The notes under the pieces were generated by a model. The model did no database searches, was not told where the DNA came from, and worked only from the letters and a program-made list of their open reading frames with translations. From positions 1 through 64,000 of the forward strand of contig NZ_QJKM01000020.1 of assembly GCF_003425685.1 (NCBI RefSeq): a DNA stretch of 64,000 nucleotides, read 5' to 3'. The first letter of the stretch is position 1, and each line of letters opens with the position of its first letter. Below are positions 25,779 to 34,515 of the stretch, piece after piece. The position numbers were made by a program, and so were the translations under genes. The DNA comes from Rhizobium terrae. Its GTDB lineage: Bacteria > Pseudomonadota > Alphaproteobacteria > Rhizobiales > Rhizobiaceae.

Positions 25779-26005
25779 CGGCTCAAGGGGAGCCGACATA
25801 TCCCGCATCGGACCTGAGATAGACTTCCGAGCCGCCTCGTCGATTTCCGCGGCAAGCGCCTCGATGTCTTTATGCGGTGGCACTTGCAATAATCCGCGCA
25901 AGATCCGATAGATAGGATGCGTGATCGATTTCGATCATTCCTTGTGTGCTTGTAAGCAATTTCTAACGTAGTCGGCTCCCACTACGGTGGGATTTTCGTC
26001 ACATG

Positions 26006-26067
26006 GTTGTCATTCATCAAAGATAGATATCGCTCAAGCAATTGAGCGATATCCGTCAAATGACAAC
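26006..26067 (+). promoter_or_regulatory. Nested perfect inverted repeats before the DeoR gene
   Basis: An inner 11-bp perfect repeat GATATCGCTCA/TGAGCGATATC (26026-26036 and 26043-26053, 6-bp spacer) sits inside an outer 9-bp perfect repeat GTTGTCATT/AATGACAAC (26006-26014 and 26059-26067). DeoR proteins bind such palindromes as operators. The outer right arm covers an ATG at 26060, so an RNA hairpin would also hide that codon. Confidence 0.7.
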
Positions 26068-26080
26068 ATGGAGCGAGCCG

Positions 26081-26854
26081 GTGCTGACTCAGGCGGAAGA
26101 TCGTCAGGCGAAAATCGTCGAACTGCTGCGCGAGCAGAATTTCGTCGACATCCGCACTTTGACGGAACGTTTCGATATTTCGGTGGCGACTGTTCGCCGT
26201 GACCTCGGTGAACTCGAAGAGGCCGGACTGCTGCGCCGGACCCATGGCGGCGCTGTCAACCTCAACCAGGTCGCGCTGGACACGACGAATGCGGCCCGCC
26301 TGGTCTGGAAACAGGCTGAAAAGGCCGCCATAGCCACGGTCGTTGCGGGGATGGTTGCCGATGGGGACACGGTGCTTCTCGATGCCGGCACCACCGCGCT
26401 GGAAGTTGCCAAGAAGCTGACCGGACGAAGCAGCCTTACGTTCATTTCGAACGGTCTCGACATCGTTGCCGAACTAACGCGTTTCGATGGACAGAACATC
26501 TATTCGGTCGGCGGCGAATATACCGAGACGAACCGGTCCTTCCGTGGGCCGTTGGCGGAGCAGTTCATCCGCCAGTTCAATGTCGACAAGCTCATTCTCA
26601 ACGCCGCGTCAATCGACGTCGACCGCGGATTGATCTGCACGGTTTCGCCCATGAATGCGAGCGTTGCTCGCGCCATGATCGAGGTGTCGAGGCGAGTGAT
26701 CGTCGTGGCCGATCACTCGAAGTTCACAAAATCCAGCCTCTCCGTCGTCGCGAAGATCGAAGACGTCGGCGTCATCGTGACCGACTTCGGCACGAGATCC
26801 ATCATCGACGCAGCGCCCGAGAAGCTGCGGAAGAAGTTCCTCATCGCGAACTAG
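26081..26854 (+). CDS. DeoR-family transcriptional regulator
   Basis: A sugar-phosphate-type repressor of 257 aa. GTG 26081 is chosen because GGAG lies 7 nt upstream; ATG 26060 (264 aa) has no ribosome site and falls in the inverted repeat. The N-terminal winged helix is complete (FVDIRTLTERFDISVATVRRD, then LLRRTHGGA). The DeoRC effector domain contains LLDAGTTALEVAKKL and VVADHSKF, as in GlpR and related repressors that sense phosphorylated sugars or glycerol 3-phosphate. It precedes an ABC importer and a phosphodiesterase in the same direction, 48 bp apart, and probably represses that operon and itself. Confidence 0.92.
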   Translation: MLTQAEDRQAKIVELLREQNFVDIRTLTERFDISVATVRRDLGELEEAGLLRRTHGGAVNLNQVALDTTNAARLVWKQAEKAAIATVVAGMVADGDTVLLDAGTTALEVAKKLTGRSSLTFISNGLDIVAELTRFDGQNIYSVGGEYTETNRSFRGPLAEQFIRQFNVDKLILNAASIDVDRGLICTVSPMNASVARAMIEVSRRVIVVADHSKFTKSSLSVVAKIEDVGVIVTDFGTRSIIDAAPEKLRKKFLIAN

Positions 26855-26902
26855 GCAAATCAAAGTTCCCATCAACAGCATCTTCCAACCAGGAGACAAC
26901 AG

Positions 26903-28468
26903 ATGCTCAAGACCAACCGTAGAAAGTTCATGATCGGCGCAAGCGTCGCGGCACTTGCTTCGACCGCGGGTGCCGGGTTTGCCTTCGCAGCGGAACGGCG
27001 CGCATTGAGGATCGGTGTCAATGGGATTCCGGTTACGCTGGAACCCATCAACGCCATCAGCAATGTCGGCCCCCGCATCGTCAATCAGATTTTCGACACG
27101 CTGATCGTGCGCGACTTTTTCGGCAAGGGCGCACCGGGCAACGGCATTGATCTGATGCCTGCGCTGGCAGAGAGGTGGGAGCGGATCGACGACAAGTCGG
27201 TGCGTTTCAAGCTGCGCCAGAAGGTCATGTTCCATAACGGCGTCGAAATGACGGCAGAAGATGTCGCCTACACGTTCTCCTCGGAACGGTTGTGGGGTCC
27301 GGAAGCGATCAAGACGATCCCGCTCGGCGGCTCCTACTCGCTCGACTTCGAAGAGCCCGTCGTCGAAGATAGGTACACGGTGGTGCTGCGCACCAGGACT
27401 CCTACCGCTCTGACCGAGTCCTACGTTGCATCCTGGATGGGCCGCATCGTTCCCAAGGAATATTACAAGAAGCTTGGAACGGTCGCTTTCGGCACCAAGC
27501 CGATCGGAACAGGCCCGTATAAGTTCGTCGAATTCGTCGCCAACGACCGTGTCGTCGTCGAAGCCAACGACGATTATTGGGGTCTCAAGCCGGCCGCATC
27601 GAAAATCACCTATCAGCTCGTTGCGGAGCCGGCGACGCGGGTCGCCGGACTGATCAGCGGCGAATACGATATCATCACGACGCTGACGCCCGACGACATG
27701 AACCTCATAAACGGTTACCCCGACCTGGAGACGCGCGGAAATATCGTTGAGAATTTCCACATGTTCACCTTCAACATGAACCAGCCGATCTTCCAGTCGA
27801 AGACGCTGCGGCGGGCACTGGCGCTTGCGGTCAATCGCCCGCTGATCGTTCAATCCCTCTGGCAGAACAAGGCGTCCATTCCGAACGGCTTCAACTTCCC
27901 GAACTATGGCAAGACCTTCGATCCGAACCGGCGCCCCATGGAATACAATGTCGAGGAGGCCAAGCGCCTGGTGAAGGAGAGCGGCTACGACGGTACGCCG
28001 ATCACCTACCACACGATGGGCAACTACTACGCCAACGCCATTCCCGCATTGATGATGATGATCGAGATGTGGAAGCAGATCGGCGTCAACGTCGTGCCGA
28101 AGGTCTACGCTCCGGGTGCGGCACCGAAGGACCAGGACAGCTACATGAGGAACTGGTCCAACGGCCAGTGGATGACCGACGCCTACGCCACCATCGTTCC
28201 GGAATTCGGACCCAAGGGCCAGGTCCAGAAGCGATGGGGTTGGAAGGCGCCGGCGGAATTCAACGAGCTGTGCACGAAGGTATCGCAAATGCCTGAAGGC
28301 AAGGAGCGGTTCGACGCCTACAATCGCCTGCGCGACATCTTCGAGGAAGAAGCACCGGCCGTTATCCTCTACCAGCCTTTCGACGTCTATGCCGCCCGCA
28401 AGGACGTCAACTGGAGGCCGATCAGCTTCGAGATGATGGAATTCCGCAACAACCTCAGCTTCAAGTAA
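26903..28468 (+). CDS. Dpp/Opp-type ABC transporter substrate-binding protein, Tat-type signal
   Basis: Periplasmic receptor of the SBP_bac_5 family, 521 aa, normal size. The leader has a twin-arginine motif, NRRKFMIGA, before a hydrophobic stretch ending GFAFA. The mature part follows the family pattern: ALRIGVNGIPVTLEPINAIS, LAERWERIDDKSVRFKLRQKVMFHNG and the conserved PIGTGPYKFVEF. It starts the operon with two ATPases and two permeases. Ligands of this family include peptides, nickel, sugars and opines; the downstream phosphodiesterase hints at a glycerophosphodiester-like ligand, which is inference only. Confidence 0.92.
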   Translation: MLKTNRRKFMIGASVAALASTAGAGFAFAAERRALRIGVNGIPVTLEPINAISNVGPRIVNQIFDTLIVRDFFGKGAPGNGIDLMPALAERWERIDDKSVRFKLRQKVMFHNGVEMTAEDVAYTFSSERLWGPEAIKTIPLGGSYSLDFEEPVVEDRYTVVLRTRTPTALTESYVASWMGRIVPKEYYKKLGTVAFGTKPIGTGPYKFVEFVANDRVVVEANDDYWGLKPAASKITYQLVAEPATRVAGLISGEYDIITTLTPDDMNLINGYPDLETRGNIVENFHMFTFNMNQPIFQSKTLRRALALAVNRPLIVQSLWQNKASIPNGFNFPNYGKTFDPNRRPMEYNVEEAKRLVKESGYDGTPITYHTMGNYYANAIPALMMMIEMWKQIGVNVVPKVYAPGAAPKDQDSYMRNWSNGQWMTDAYATIVPEFGPKGQVQKRWGWKAPAEFNELCTKVSQMPEGKERFDAYNRLRDIFEEEAPAVILYQPFDVYAARKDVNWRPISFEMMEFRNNLSFK

Positions 28469-28524
28469 CGACAATCCAGCGACCTGCTGCGCGCATTCGT
28501 GCGCGCAGCGTCTGGAGAACAGTC

Positions 28525-29472
28525 ATGTCCAAACTCCTGACCGTCCGGGACCTCGTCGTCGAGATCCCGGCGCGGAACATAAAAATCCTCGACGGCATCA
28601 GCTTCTCTCTGGAGGCCGGCCAGACGCTTGGCCTTGTCGGCGAATCCGGCTGCGGCAAGAGCATGACCTGTTATGCCGTCGCCAACATGCTTCCGCGTGG
28701 CATCGCGCGCACAGGCGGCAGCGTGACCTTCGAACCCGGTGGTCCAGGGACCGGCAAGCCGGCCGTCCCGAAGGTCGCCATGATCTTTCAGGATCCGACC
28801 AGCAGTCTCAATCCCGTCCACACGATCGGTTATTATCTGGAGTCGGCGCTCTACCGCCACCAGGGGCTGAAGGGCAGGGATGCCCGGATGGAAGCGATGC
28901 GACTTCTGGAGCGCGTCGGCATCGACCGCGCCAGGAGCCGGCTGCGTGCCTATCCACATCAGCTTTCCGGCGGCATGAACCAGCGCGTCATGATCGCCCA
29001 CGCGCTCGCGGCCAGGCCCCAGCTGCTGATCGCCGACGAGCCGACCACGGCACTCGACGTCACCATGCAGGCCCAGATCCTGCATCTGCTCGAAGAGTTG
29101 AAAGCCGAGACCGGTATGTCCTTGATGATCGTGTCCCACGATCTCGGCGTCATCGCGCGTCTCGCTGACAAGGCTGCCGTGATGTATTGCGGCAAGATCG
29201 TCGAAACGGCACCCGTCGCCGAACTGCTCGATCGGCCGGCACATCCGTACGCGCTCGCTCTGATCGATTGCATGCCGAGCATCGATCCCGAAGATCTCGA
29301 ACCGCCGGCCGCTATCCCTGGATCCGTGCCGCTTCTCGATAGCCTTCCGGCGGGATGTCACTTCCATCCGCGCTGTTCGCGCGCGAGCGGCGAGTGCTTG
29401 GCTCGTTTCCCGGAGCCCGCCAATATCGGCTTCGTCCACGAGGCCTCCTGTTATCACCCGATGGTCTCATGA
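28525..29472 (+). CDS. ABC transporter ATP-binding protein, DppD/OppD type
   Basis: 315 aa cytoplasmic ATPase. Walker A GESGCGKS is at residues 39-46, followed by the Q-loop MIFQDPTSSLNPVH, the signature LSGGMNQRV, Walker B LLIADEPTTALD and the His switch MIVSHDLGV. The C-terminal OppD extension with cysteines (GCHFHPRC, SCYHP) is present; such cysteines can bind an iron-sulfur cluster. Its stop overlaps the start of the next ATPase (ATGA), so the two are coupled. Confidence 0.93.
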   Translation: MSKLLTVRDLVVEIPARNIKILDGISFSLEAGQTLGLVGESGCGKSMTCYAVANMLPRGIARTGGSVTFEPGGPGTGKPAVPKVAMIFQDPTSSLNPVHTIGYYLESALYRHQGLKGRDARMEAMRLLERVGIDRARSRLRAYPHQLSGGMNQRVMIAHALAARPQLLIADEPTTALDVTMQAQILHLLEELKAETGMSLMIVSHDLGVIARLADKAAVMYCGKIVETAPVAELLDRPAHPYALALIDCMPSIDPEDLEPPAAIPGSVPLLDSLPAGCHFHPRCSRASGECLARFPEPANIGFVHEASCYHPMVS

Positions 29473-30518
29473 GCACACCTCTCCTTAAAGCCAGCGGTCT
29501 CGCCAAGGCATTCCGCCACAAAACCGGGCTCTTCGCGAGCCCCACCATTCAGCTCGCGGTGAACTCGATCAGCCTGGAGCTCGCATCACGGGAGCGGATC
29601 GGGATTGTCGGCGAATCCGGAAGTGGGAAGTCGACGCTCGGCCGGCTTCTGCTTGGTTTGACGGAACCTACGCGGGGCGACGTGTGGTTCGAAGGCGTCA
29701 ATCACAAGCAGCGCCAGGCGCGGGATTGGAAGGCGTTTCGGATGCGCACCTCCCTGGTGCAGCAGAACCCGCTCTCCGCTCTCAATCCGCAGATGACCGT
29801 CGGGCAACAGGTCGCCGAAGGGCTGCTTGTCCACCATGTCACCGGCCGGGCCGGGGCTTATGAACGCGTCGCCGCAATGTTCGAGCGCGTCGGCCTGTCG
29901 AGCGCGATGATGAGCCGCTATCCTCACCAGATGTCGGGCGGCCAGCGACAGCGTGTTGTGATTGCCCGAGCTCTGGTCCTCGACCCGAAACTGGCCGTTT
30001 TCGACGAGGCGGTATCCGCACTCGACGTATCGGTTCAGGCCCAGGTCGTCGCACTTTTGCGAGAGCTTTGGCAGGAGCTCGATCTCGCCTACGTTTTCAT
30101 CACGCACGACCTGCGCATCGTCCGCCATCTCGTCGACCGTATCGCCGTCATGTATCTCGGCCGCGTCGTCGAGACCGGCGGCATCAGGTCCGTCTACGAA
30201 TGGCCTCGGCATCCCTACACGCGAGCGCTTCTCGCCTCCGTGCCGACCATGGACCCGAGGATCCGCAATATCGAGCCGCCTATCAAGGGGGAACTCGACG
30301 CATCGAAAGTGTCGCAAGGGTGCGCCTTCCGGTTACGCTGTCCCTTCGCAATCGACAGGTGCGCCACGGAAATACCCGAACTCCGCCCAATCCGAGTTCA
30401 CGGCGCCGGCCAGCATGCCGCATGTCATCGTGCCGACGAGTTTCCTCAATCGATCGCGCCGCAGATTGAAACGGTGCCGCGGGTCGACAGGACGCCGCAG
30501 AAGGAGACGGCGCTATGA
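29469..30518 (+). CDS. ABC transporter ATP-binding protein, DppF/OppF type
   Basis: The second ATPase of the importer, 349 aa. ATG 29469 overlaps the previous stop; an in-frame ATG at 29355 lies inside the previous gene and is not favoured. Walker A GESGSGKS is at residues 48-55, the signature MSGGQRQRV and Walker B LAVFDEAVSALDVS follow, then ITHDLRIV. The C-terminal extension has cysteines (GCAFRLRCPF, then RC). It overlaps the permease gene downstream by 4 bp. Confidence 0.93.
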   Translation: MSTPLLKASGLAKAFRHKTGLFASPTIQLAVNSISLELASRERIGIVGESGSGKSTLGRLLLGLTEPTRGDVWFEGVNHKQRQARDWKAFRMRTSLVQQNPLSALNPQMTVGQQVAEGLLVHHVTGRAGAYERVAAMFERVGLSSAMMSRYPHQMSGGQRQRVVIARALVLDPKLAVFDEAVSALDVSVQAQVVALLRELWQELDLAYVFITHDLRIVRHLVDRIAVMYLGRVVETGGIRSVYEWPRHPYTRALLASVPTMDPRIRNIEPPIKGELDASKVSQGCAFRLRCPFAIDRCATEIPELRPIRVHGAGQHAACHRADEFPQSIAPQIETVPRVDRTPQKETAL

Positions 30519-31432
30519 CGGCATTTATTCTTGCCCGCCTGATGCGGGCCGTCGCGGTACTCGTGTTCACTGTCACGCTCGTCTTCATCGTTCTGCGTCT
30601 GACGGGCGACCCCGCCCAGCAGATGCTGTCCGACAACGCCGGTCCTGAAGCCCTGGCCGCTTTCAATGCCAAGTGGGGTTTGGATCGGTCGATCTTGGAA
30701 CAATACCTGTACTACGTCGCCAACGTCCTTCGTGGCGATTTCGGAATCTCGTTCGCGGACGGCCGTGAGGTTTTCACCGTCGTCAGCGAGCGGATCCCCA
30801 AGACGCTGATCGTAACCGTGTCGGCCTTCATCGTGAGCATTCTGATCGGCATACCGGCCGGAATCCTTGCGGCGATGCGGCGTGAGTCCGCAGTCGACAA
30901 AGGCGTCATGGCCGCTGCGGTCGTGGGTTACAGCGTTCCGAATTTCCTGCTCGGCCTGGTCTTTATCTTTGTCTTCGCGGTTTGGCTCCGTGTTTTGCCG
31001 AGCTCGGGCAGTTCGACCTGGAGCCATGCGGTCCTGCCCATCGCGACCTTCGCTCTGTTCAATGCCGCCGCCGTGGCGCGCTTTATGCGCTCGACCTTGA
31101 TCGATGTCCTCGGTCAGCCCTATATCGCGGCCGCCCGCGCCGACGGCATCCCGCCCTGGGAGATCATCCTTCGTCACGCGCTTCCGAATGCGGCGATCCC
31201 CATGGTGACGACACTCGGCTTCGTCGCCGGTGGCCTGCTCGGCGGCTCGGCACTGATCGAGCCTGTATTTGCATGGCCCGGCCTCGGCAGCGGCTTCGTG
31301 AATGCAACAAACACCGGCGACCTGCCCGTCGTGCAGGCGATGATCGTCCTGTTCACGGTCTTCATGGTCGCCATCAACCTGACCGTCGACGTCCTCTACG
31401 CGGTTCTCAATCCGAAGATCAGGAAGCATTGA
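30515..31432 (+). CDS. ABC transporter permease, DppB type
   Basis: 305 aa inner-membrane permease with six hydrophobic segments. The N terminus is the usual DppB form (RAVAVLVFTVTLVFIVLRLTGDPA) and the EAA-type cytoplasmic loop reads YIAAARADGIPPWEIILRHALPNA. It overlaps the previous gene by 4 bp and is followed within 1 bp by its partner permease, giving the order binding protein, two ATPases, two permeases. ATPases before permeases is the reverse of the classic dppABCDF order. Confidence 0.93.
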   Translation: MTAFILARLMRAVAVLVFTVTLVFIVLRLTGDPAQQMLSDNAGPEALAAFNAKWGLDRSILEQYLYYVANVLRGDFGISFADGREVFTVVSERIPKTLIVTVSAFIVSILIGIPAGILAAMRRESAVDKGVMAAAVVGYSVPNFLLGLVFIFVFAVWLRVLPSSGSSTWSHAVLPIATFALFNAAAVARFMRSTLIDVLGQPYIAAARADGIPPWEIILRHALPNAAIPMVTTLGFVAGGLLGGSALIEPVFAWPGLGSGFVNATNTGDLPVVQAMIVLFTVFMVAINLTVDVLYAVLNPKIRKH

Positions 31433-31433
31433 C

Positions 31434-32300
31434 ATGACGGCGGCGACATCATCCCGCCCGCTCCGGAGCACGGCGTGGGCTCCGTTCAACCGTATGCCGG
31501 CCAGCATCTGGCTGTGCTGCGCATGGATCGCCATCGTGGTCATCGTCGGCATCACGGCCCAATGGTCGGCACCTTACGATTACACGCATCAGGACCCGCT
31601 GGCACGGTTCGCACGGCCTTTCGTGTCTACCGCGCATCTCCTCGGCACCGACTATCTGGGACGAGATGTCGTCAGCAACCTATTGGCCGCCACCCAGACG
31701 ACCTTGATGATTGCACTGCTCGGATCGGTGATCTGCGCCCTGCTCGGAACGAGTCTCGGCCTGCTCGCCGCCCATTTTGGCGGTTGGGTGGACAATGCCG
31801 TCATGGGCTTCGCCGACGCGATGGCGGCGGTGCCTTTCATCATCATCGCTCTCAGCGTCCTTGCCCTGTTCGGGACCAGCCCGCTGCTGTTCGTCTTTCT
31901 CGTTGGCTTGGCGAGCTGGGAACGCTATGCGCGACTGACGCGCGGCCTCGTCATCAGCGCGAAGGAAGAGGGTTATGCGGAAGCAGCCCGCATCGTCGGC
32001 GTTCCGTCGATGCGGATTTACTTGCGTCACATGCTGCCGAACATTGCGGGCCCGCTCATCGTGCAGTTCACCGTGAACTTCCCGGAGATCATCCTATTGG
32101 AAAGCGGCCTGAGCTTCCTCGGGCTCGGCATCCAGCCGCCCGAGACGAGCCTGGGACTGATGGTGGCCGATGGCCGGAACTATCTGGCGATCGCCTGGTG
32201 GCTCGCCGCTTTTCCCGGTGCCGTCATCGTTCTCACGACCCTGTCCATCAGCCTGCTTGGCGATTACCTGCGCGATCGTCTCGATGCGCGCCTCCGTTGA
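31434..32300 (+). CDS. ABC transporter permease, DppC type
   Basis: 288 aa. After a short cytoplasmic tail and one membrane helix comes the DppC signature HLLGTDYLGRDVVSNLL, then the permease core with the loop EEGYAEAARIVGVPSMRIYLRHMLPN. It forms the heteromeric channel with the DppB-type protein. The gene begins 1 bp after the previous stop and ends 16 bp before the phosphodiesterase gene. Confidence 0.93.
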   Translation: MTAATSSRPLRSTAWAPFNRMPASIWLCCAWIAIVVIVGITAQWSAPYDYTHQDPLARFARPFVSTAHLLGTDYLGRDVVSNLLAATQTTLMIALLGSVICALLGTSLGLLAAHFGGWVDNAVMGFADAMAAVPFIIIALSVLALFGTSPLLFVFLVGLASWERYARLTRGLVISAKEEGYAEAARIVGVPSMRIYLRHMLPNIAGPLIVQFTVNFPEIILLESGLSFLGLGIQPPETSLGLMVADGRNYLAIAWWLAAFPGAVIVLTTLSISLLGDYLRDRLDARLR

Positions 32301-32316
32301 ATAAAAGGAAATAGGA

Positions 32317-33123
32317 ATGAATCCGCTCAGAATGACCATTGAGACGATGCGCCTCGGCGGCCACCGAGGCCATAGCGCCGGTGCTCCTGAAAACACGCTT
32401 GCCGCGTTTCGGAAGGCTTTCGAATATGCAGGCCGCCTCGTTACCTGCGAGACCGATCTCAGCATCACGAGCGATGGCGAACTCGTGCTGATGCACGACA
32501 AGACCGTCGACCGGACCACCAACGGTCATGGCATCGTACAGAAGATGACCTATTCGGAAATCTCCAAGCTCGATGCCGGGAGCTGGTTCAGCGAGGAATT
32601 CGCCGGAGAGCGGGTTCCGCGTCTCAGGGATGCCCTGCAGCTTGCCCGCGAACTCGGCATCATTTATCAGCTCGAGCTCAAGATATACGACCGCAACGAC
32701 GTATTTTTCCCTAAACTCAGGGCGCTGATCAACGAGTTGGGATGCGCCGACCTTCTGCAGTTTTCCTCATTCGATTATGTCCAGCTGAAGGCGGTGAAGG
32801 AAGCGATCCCTGAAGTGCCGACCGTTGGCCTGATGCACTCTCGACTGATCGATCCCGCCGCTATCGCTCGGCAGGCAAACCTCGATGCGATGAACATCGA
32901 GGTCTATCATTTCGCCAGCGGCGAGGCACGCCAGCTTCATGACGACGGCTTTGCCGCATTCACCTACTTGCCCGCCCACTACCATGAAAAGCTGATGCAA
33001 TACGGCACCGATATCGAAGCTCAAATCATCCAATGGGTTCGCGAAGGTCAGCTCGACCAGCTCTTGGGTGACGACGTCGCGCAGGTGACAAGGCTCAGGG
33101 ATGAAGCACGTGCTCGGCGATAG
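32317..33123 (+). CDS. Glycerophosphodiester phosphodiesterase family protein
   Basis: 268 aa GDPD TIM-barrel enzyme. The signature GGHRGHSAGAPENTLAAF near the N terminus gives the catalytic histidine, arginine and glutamate; CETDLSITSDGELVLMHD supplies the metal ligands and the second histidine; LELKIYD carries a further glutamate. No signal peptide is present, so it acts in the cytoplasm. It would cut glycerophosphodiesters to glycerol 3-phosphate and an alcohol. AAAGGAAATAGG precedes the ATG. It is the last gene of the DeoR-linked ABC operon, which suggests that the imported ligand is a phosphodiester. Confidence 0.92.
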   Translation: MNPLRMTIETMRLGGHRGHSAGAPENTLAAFRKAFEYAGRLVTCETDLSITSDGELVLMHDKTVDRTTNGHGIVQKMTYSEISKLDAGSWFSEEFAGERVPRLRDALQLARELGIIYQLELKIYDRNDVFFPKLRALINELGCADLLQFSSFDYVQLKAVKEAIPEVPTVGLMHSRLIDPAAIARQANLDAMNIEVYHFASGEARQLHDDGFAAFTYLPAHYHEKLMQYGTDIEAQIIQWVREGQLDQLLGDDVAQVTRLRDEARARR

Positions 33124-33166
33124 GGCTCGGCTTGGCGACGTCCCGGAAACCATCTGGCTGGACCCG

Positions 33167-34354
33167 TCACCGCCGACTTTGATTATTTCGTCGCATGGAC
33201 AGCACCAGGAGGAGCCCAAGGGTGGCCGACAGACCGCCGATCATAAACACCGAGGCATAACCCCGCACATCGGCCAGAAGCCCGACGATCGGTCCTGTCG
33301 CACCGTAGGCAAGATCCTGAAACGCTGCGAAGCCGCCGACCGCTGTGCCGCGCAGATGCGCCGGCACCTGCTTGACGACCTCCGAGCCCATTGCCGGGAA
33401 TACCATCGAGCAACCGACGCCCGTCAGCAGCGCACCGATGAGCGCGGAGCTTGGCCCCGGCGCGAGCCAGAGCAGGTATTGGCCGACCGCTTCCACCGCA
33501 AGAGAGACGACCGCGATGCGCAGGCCGCCAAACCGATCGGGCATGTGGCCGAATAGCAGGCGGACCAGCACGAAGCCGACACCGAAGAATGTCAGCCCCA
33601 GACCGGCATAGGGCCAGCCGCGACTCAGGAAATAGAGCGAAAAGAACGCCCCCAGCGCCGCGAAGCCGACGCCCTGCAATCCGACAGCGGCACCCGGCCG
33701 CCAAATCCGGCCGATAATCCGCCAGAACGATTCCCGGTGGCCTGGCTGAGGCGCTACCGCGGGAATCCAAGAGATCGCGATCAAGCCGACGATCGGCAGA
33801 CCGGTGCAAACGATCATCAACCCGCGGAAGCCGAAACGATCGAGCAGCGCCAGGCCGAGCGGACCGCCGACGGCAAAGGCGCCGTACAAGCCTATGCCGA
33901 CGAGCGACATTACTTTGCCGGAACGGGCCTGGCCCATCAGCCCAATAGCCCATGTGATCATGCCGACCATCGCCACACTCTCGCCAAGGCCGAGCAGCAG
34001 GCGGCCGATGATCAGCAGTTCATAGCTTGGGATCACCGGCAAATCGGACCAACTCGCCGAAAGGCAGATCAGGCCGGCGGCCGCGTAGATGATCAAGCCG
34101 CGCTGCATGCACAACTTGCCGCCTATCCGATCGGCCAAGGCGCCGGCCCAGCCTCGCGTGAGGATCGTCGACAGAAAGGCGATGCCAACGGCGAGGCCAC
34201 CGTAAGCGTTGTCGAGGCCGAGGCCTTGCACGACATGAATGGTTACGGCCGACAGCGATATGGCGACCGTGAGATAGGATAGAAACAAGGCGGCCGTCAG
34301 GGCGACGACGCGGCGATAGGCCGGATCTGGCCGTTGAATAGCAGGCATGCTCAC
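33167..34354 (-). CDS. MFS transporter (YhhS/YfcJ-like)
   Basis: 395 aa with about 12 hydrophobic segments in two six-helix halves. The MFS loop 2-3 motif reads GALADRIGGKLCMQRG and its second-half counterpart HMPDRFGGLR. The segment GRLLLGLGESVAMVGMITWAIGLMG resembles the YhhS/YfcJ branch of drug or sugar effluxers. It is convergent with the phosphodiesterase gene, 43 bp apart, and stands alone. A possible operator (GTTAACGTGAAC) lies 99 bp upstream. Its substrate is unknown. Confidence 0.85.
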   Translation of the reverse strand: MSMPAIQRPDPAYRRVVALTAALFLSYLTVAISLSAVTIHVVQGLGLDNAYGGLAVGIAFLSTILTRGWAGALADRIGGKLCMQRGLIIYAAAGLICLSASWSDLPVIPSYELLIIGRLLLGLGESVAMVGMITWAIGLMGQARSGKVMSLVGIGLYGAFAVGGPLGLALLDRFGFRGLMIVCTGLPIVGLIAISWIPAVAPQPGHRESFWRIIGRIWRPGAAVGLQGVGFAALGAFFSLYFLSRGWPYAGLGLTFFGVGFVLVRLLFGHMPDRFGGLRIAVVSLAVEAVGQYLLWLAPGPSSALIGALLTGVGCSMVFPAMGSEVVKQVPAHLRGTAVGGFAAFQDLAYGATGPIVGLLADVRGYASVFMIGGLSATLGLLLVLSMRRNNQSRR

Positions 34355-34452
34355 GCACTCCGAATAGGGACCGCGACCGGGAGGCGGCGCAAAGCGCCGT
34401 TTTGCGGGATGGATCGCCGGGTCGGTGGGTCGATGGGTCGATGGGTGCGTTG

Positions 34453-34464
34453 GTTAACGTGAAC
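34453..34464. promoter_or_regulatory. Palindrome GTTAACGTGAAC upstream of the MFS gene
   Basis: A 12-bp near-perfect palindrome of a form seen in LacI-type operators, 99 bp before the MFS start. Short tandem GTCGATGG repeats lie beside it (about 34420-34446). No LacI-type gene is in the window, so this is weak. Confidence 0.2.
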
Positions 34465-34515
34465 GCTTACGGCCGGACGTAAATACGTGCGCGGCGTCGA
34501 GAGCTTTGAACGCGA

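Larger units (their letters stand above)
25583..26080. other. Regulatory intergenic region between TctB and DeoR genes
   Basis: About 500 bp without a convincing gene. It holds the ninth cluster operator (25764-25778), a 14-bp palindrome GATCGA-TT-TCGATC (25923-25936), two overlapping alternative hairpins (25967-25992), and the nested inverted repeats that precede the DeoR gene. Confidence 0.6.

Noticed and set aside
26609..28474. An open frame of 621 codons on the minus strand opposite the DeoR and binding-protein genes
   Set aside because: The plus-strand genes match families from end to end; the antisense frame matches nothing known to me.
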